DNA of 13,488 bases from an uncultured Pseudomonadota bacterium. GTDB lineage: Bacteria; Pseudomonadota; Alphaproteobacteria; Rs-D84. This document shows, in pieces, positions 12,255 to 13,488 of this stretch (positions are counted from its first letter, which is position 1; each line of letters opens with the position of its first letter). The position numbers and the translations under genes are program-made. The stretch is from positions 1 to 13,488 of the forward strand of contig CAMOXB010000097.1 in assembly GCA_946628805.1 (NCBI GenBank), given 5' to 3'. A model generated the notes under the pieces. That model did no database searches and was not told where the DNA came from. It was given only the letters and a program-made list of their open reading frames with translations.

Positions 12255-13488
12255 ATGTTAGATATAAAATTTATTCGTGAAAATCCTGATATCGTAAAAA
12301 ACGCATGCGCGGTTAAAAACTTTCCAGACATCGTTGATGATTTGCTGGCACTGGACGTTCGCGTTCGCGAATTAAAAACAATTACACAAACAAAAACCGC
12401 CGAAAAAAATAAAATTTCAAAAGAAATTCCGACTGCAACAGACAAGGCACCTTTGATTGCCCAATCAAAAGCAATTGGCGAAGAAATTGCAAACGATATG
12501 GCTGAATTGGCTGAAAAAGAAGCCGCACTTAACGATTTAATGCATCGCGTTCCACAAATTCCAGATGCATCTGCCCCTGTTGGCGCAGATGAATCTGCAA
12601 ATATCGAAATAAAACGCGTTGGCACACCACGCACATTTGATTTTACACCACGTCCACAATGGGAATTGCTGGAAATGAACGGATGGTGGATGCCTGAAAA
12701 AATCGCAGGCATTTGCGGAACACGCGTTTATGCACTTTGTGGTGAATTGGCTGAATTGGCTTTGGCGGTTCAAACATACGTTATTCAAAAATTGATTTCC
12801 AAAGGGTTCAAATATATCGAATGTCCATCAATTACAAAACCACAAACTATATTTAATGCCGGACATTTTATGGGATCTGATTTATCGGTTATGAATAACG
12901 ATGTATTTATGTTGACAGACACAGACAGATGCTTGGCAGGAACTGCAGAAATCATCATCAATTCCTTGCATGCCGACGAAATATTAAACGAAAACGATTT
13001 GCCTTTGAAATACGCGGGCTATTCCCCATGCTTCAGAAAAGAAGCCGGTGCCGCCGGTCGCGACACACGCGGAATTGTTCGTGTTCACCAATTTAACAAG
13101 GTTGAACAATATGTATTCTGTAAACCAGAACAAAGCGACGAAATGCACGAACACATTTTGAATAACCTTTGCGAATTTATGGAAGACTTTGAATTACCAT
13201 ATCGTGTTATCGCAAATTCAACCGGCGATATGGGATTTAACAAAGTAAAAATGAACGACGTCGAAGCATGGTTCCCATCTGAAAATTCATATCGTGAATT
13301 GGGTTCATGTTCATCAATTGGTCAATTCCAGGCACGTCGTACAAATACACGCTATCGTGAAAATGCAACCGGTGATGTTAAATATGTTGCAACATTAAAT
13401 AATACTGCAATCGCATTGCCACGTGCATTGGTTCCAATTATCGAAAACCATCAAAACCCAGACGGCAGTGTCAATATACCAAAGGCAT
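12255..13488 (+). CDS. serS: Serine--tRNA ligase, C-terminus beyond the window
   Basis: SerRS charges tRNA-Ser (and tRNA-Sec where present) with serine. The 411 visible residues start MLDIKFIRENPDIVKNAC and contain the N-terminal antiparallel coiled coil that grips the tRNA long arm (about residues 30-105). The class II catalytic core shows TAEIIINSLHADEI, motif 2 (CFRKEAGAAGRDTRG, VRVHQFNKVE, from about residue 259), the GSCSSIGQFQARR serine-site region, and motif 3 (NNTAIALPRALVPIIENHQ, about residue 380). Typical SerRS length is about 425-430, so only a short C-terminal piece is missing. AAGGTAAG lies just before the ATG. The gene was found by following the reading frame to the window edge. 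Confidence 0.96.
   Translation, partial: MLDIKFIRENPDIVKNACAVKNFPDIVDDLLALDVRVRELKTITQTKTAEKNKISKEIPTATDKAPLIAQSKAIGEEIANDMAELAEKEAALNDLMHRVPQIPDASAPVGADESANIEIKRVGTPRTFDFTPRPQWELLEMNGWWMPEKIAGICGTRVYALCGELAELALAVQTYVIQKLISKGFKYIECPSITKPQTIFNAGHFMGSDLSVMNNDVFMLTDTDRCLAGTAEIIINSLHADEILNENDLPLKYAGYSPCFRKEAGAAGRDTRGIVRVHQFNKVEQYVFCKPEQSDEMHEHILNNLCEFMEDFELPYRVIANSTGDMGFNKVKMNDVEAWFPSENSYRELGSCSSIGQFQARRTNTRYRENATGDVKYVATLNNTAIALPRALVPIIENHQNPDGSVNIPKA

Noticed and set aside
1..13488. CRISPR arrays, rRNA, tRNA or insertion sequences
   Set aside because: No regularly spaced repeats, no rRNA or tRNA sequence and no transposase frame were seen anywhere in the window.

Overview
The window is AT-rich bacterial chromosome and most likely comes from an alphaproteobacterium. 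The basis is the set of gene families (SecD/SecF/YajC, an endonuclease-type MutL, LptF/G, XerC/D) and a short J-domain protein whose Cys-rich N-terminus is of a kind I associate with alphaproteobacteria. The species cannot be named from sequence alone; an uncultured, host-associated lineage is a guess.

Positions 1-4577 are all on the minus strand. Reading in transcription order they are a GreA/GreB-family factor, mutL (1 bp after it), yajC, secD and the 5' part of secF, which runs off the window. Positions 4662-7233 form a plus-strand operon: lptG-like permease, a 44-residue membrane peptide, a XerC/XerD recombinase (ATGA overlap with the peptide) and a J-domain protein. The two transcription units diverge from 4578-4661, where one self-complementary TTGCAA may serve as -35 for both.

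Positions 7234-7480 are a GC-rich, non-coding, convergent intergenic region with palindromes and a 10-bp direct repeat. The high GC extends into the 3' end of the neighbouring gene.

Positions 7483-11051 are accessory: two tandem, paralogous minus-strand operons of secreted, cysteine-rich proteins of unknown function. Each pairs a longer protein, built from repeated Cys-Gly-Tyr units with a shared C-terminal domain, with one or two short proteins ending in a CxxxC-containing tail. Both long genes appear to start at TTG behind a GGGGG ribosome binding site. Both have a leader RNA that begins with a 5' hairpin and ends with a GC hairpin plus U-tract just before the ribosome binding site. The first leader (about 9180-9376) also has mutually exclusive pairings resembling an anti-antiterminator, antiterminator and terminator. 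It is the best candidate here for an undescribed regulatory RNA.

Positions 11107-13488 return to housekeeping on the plus strand: trxB with its own extended -10 promoter, an unrecognised 57-residue ORF, and serS, which is cut by the window end.
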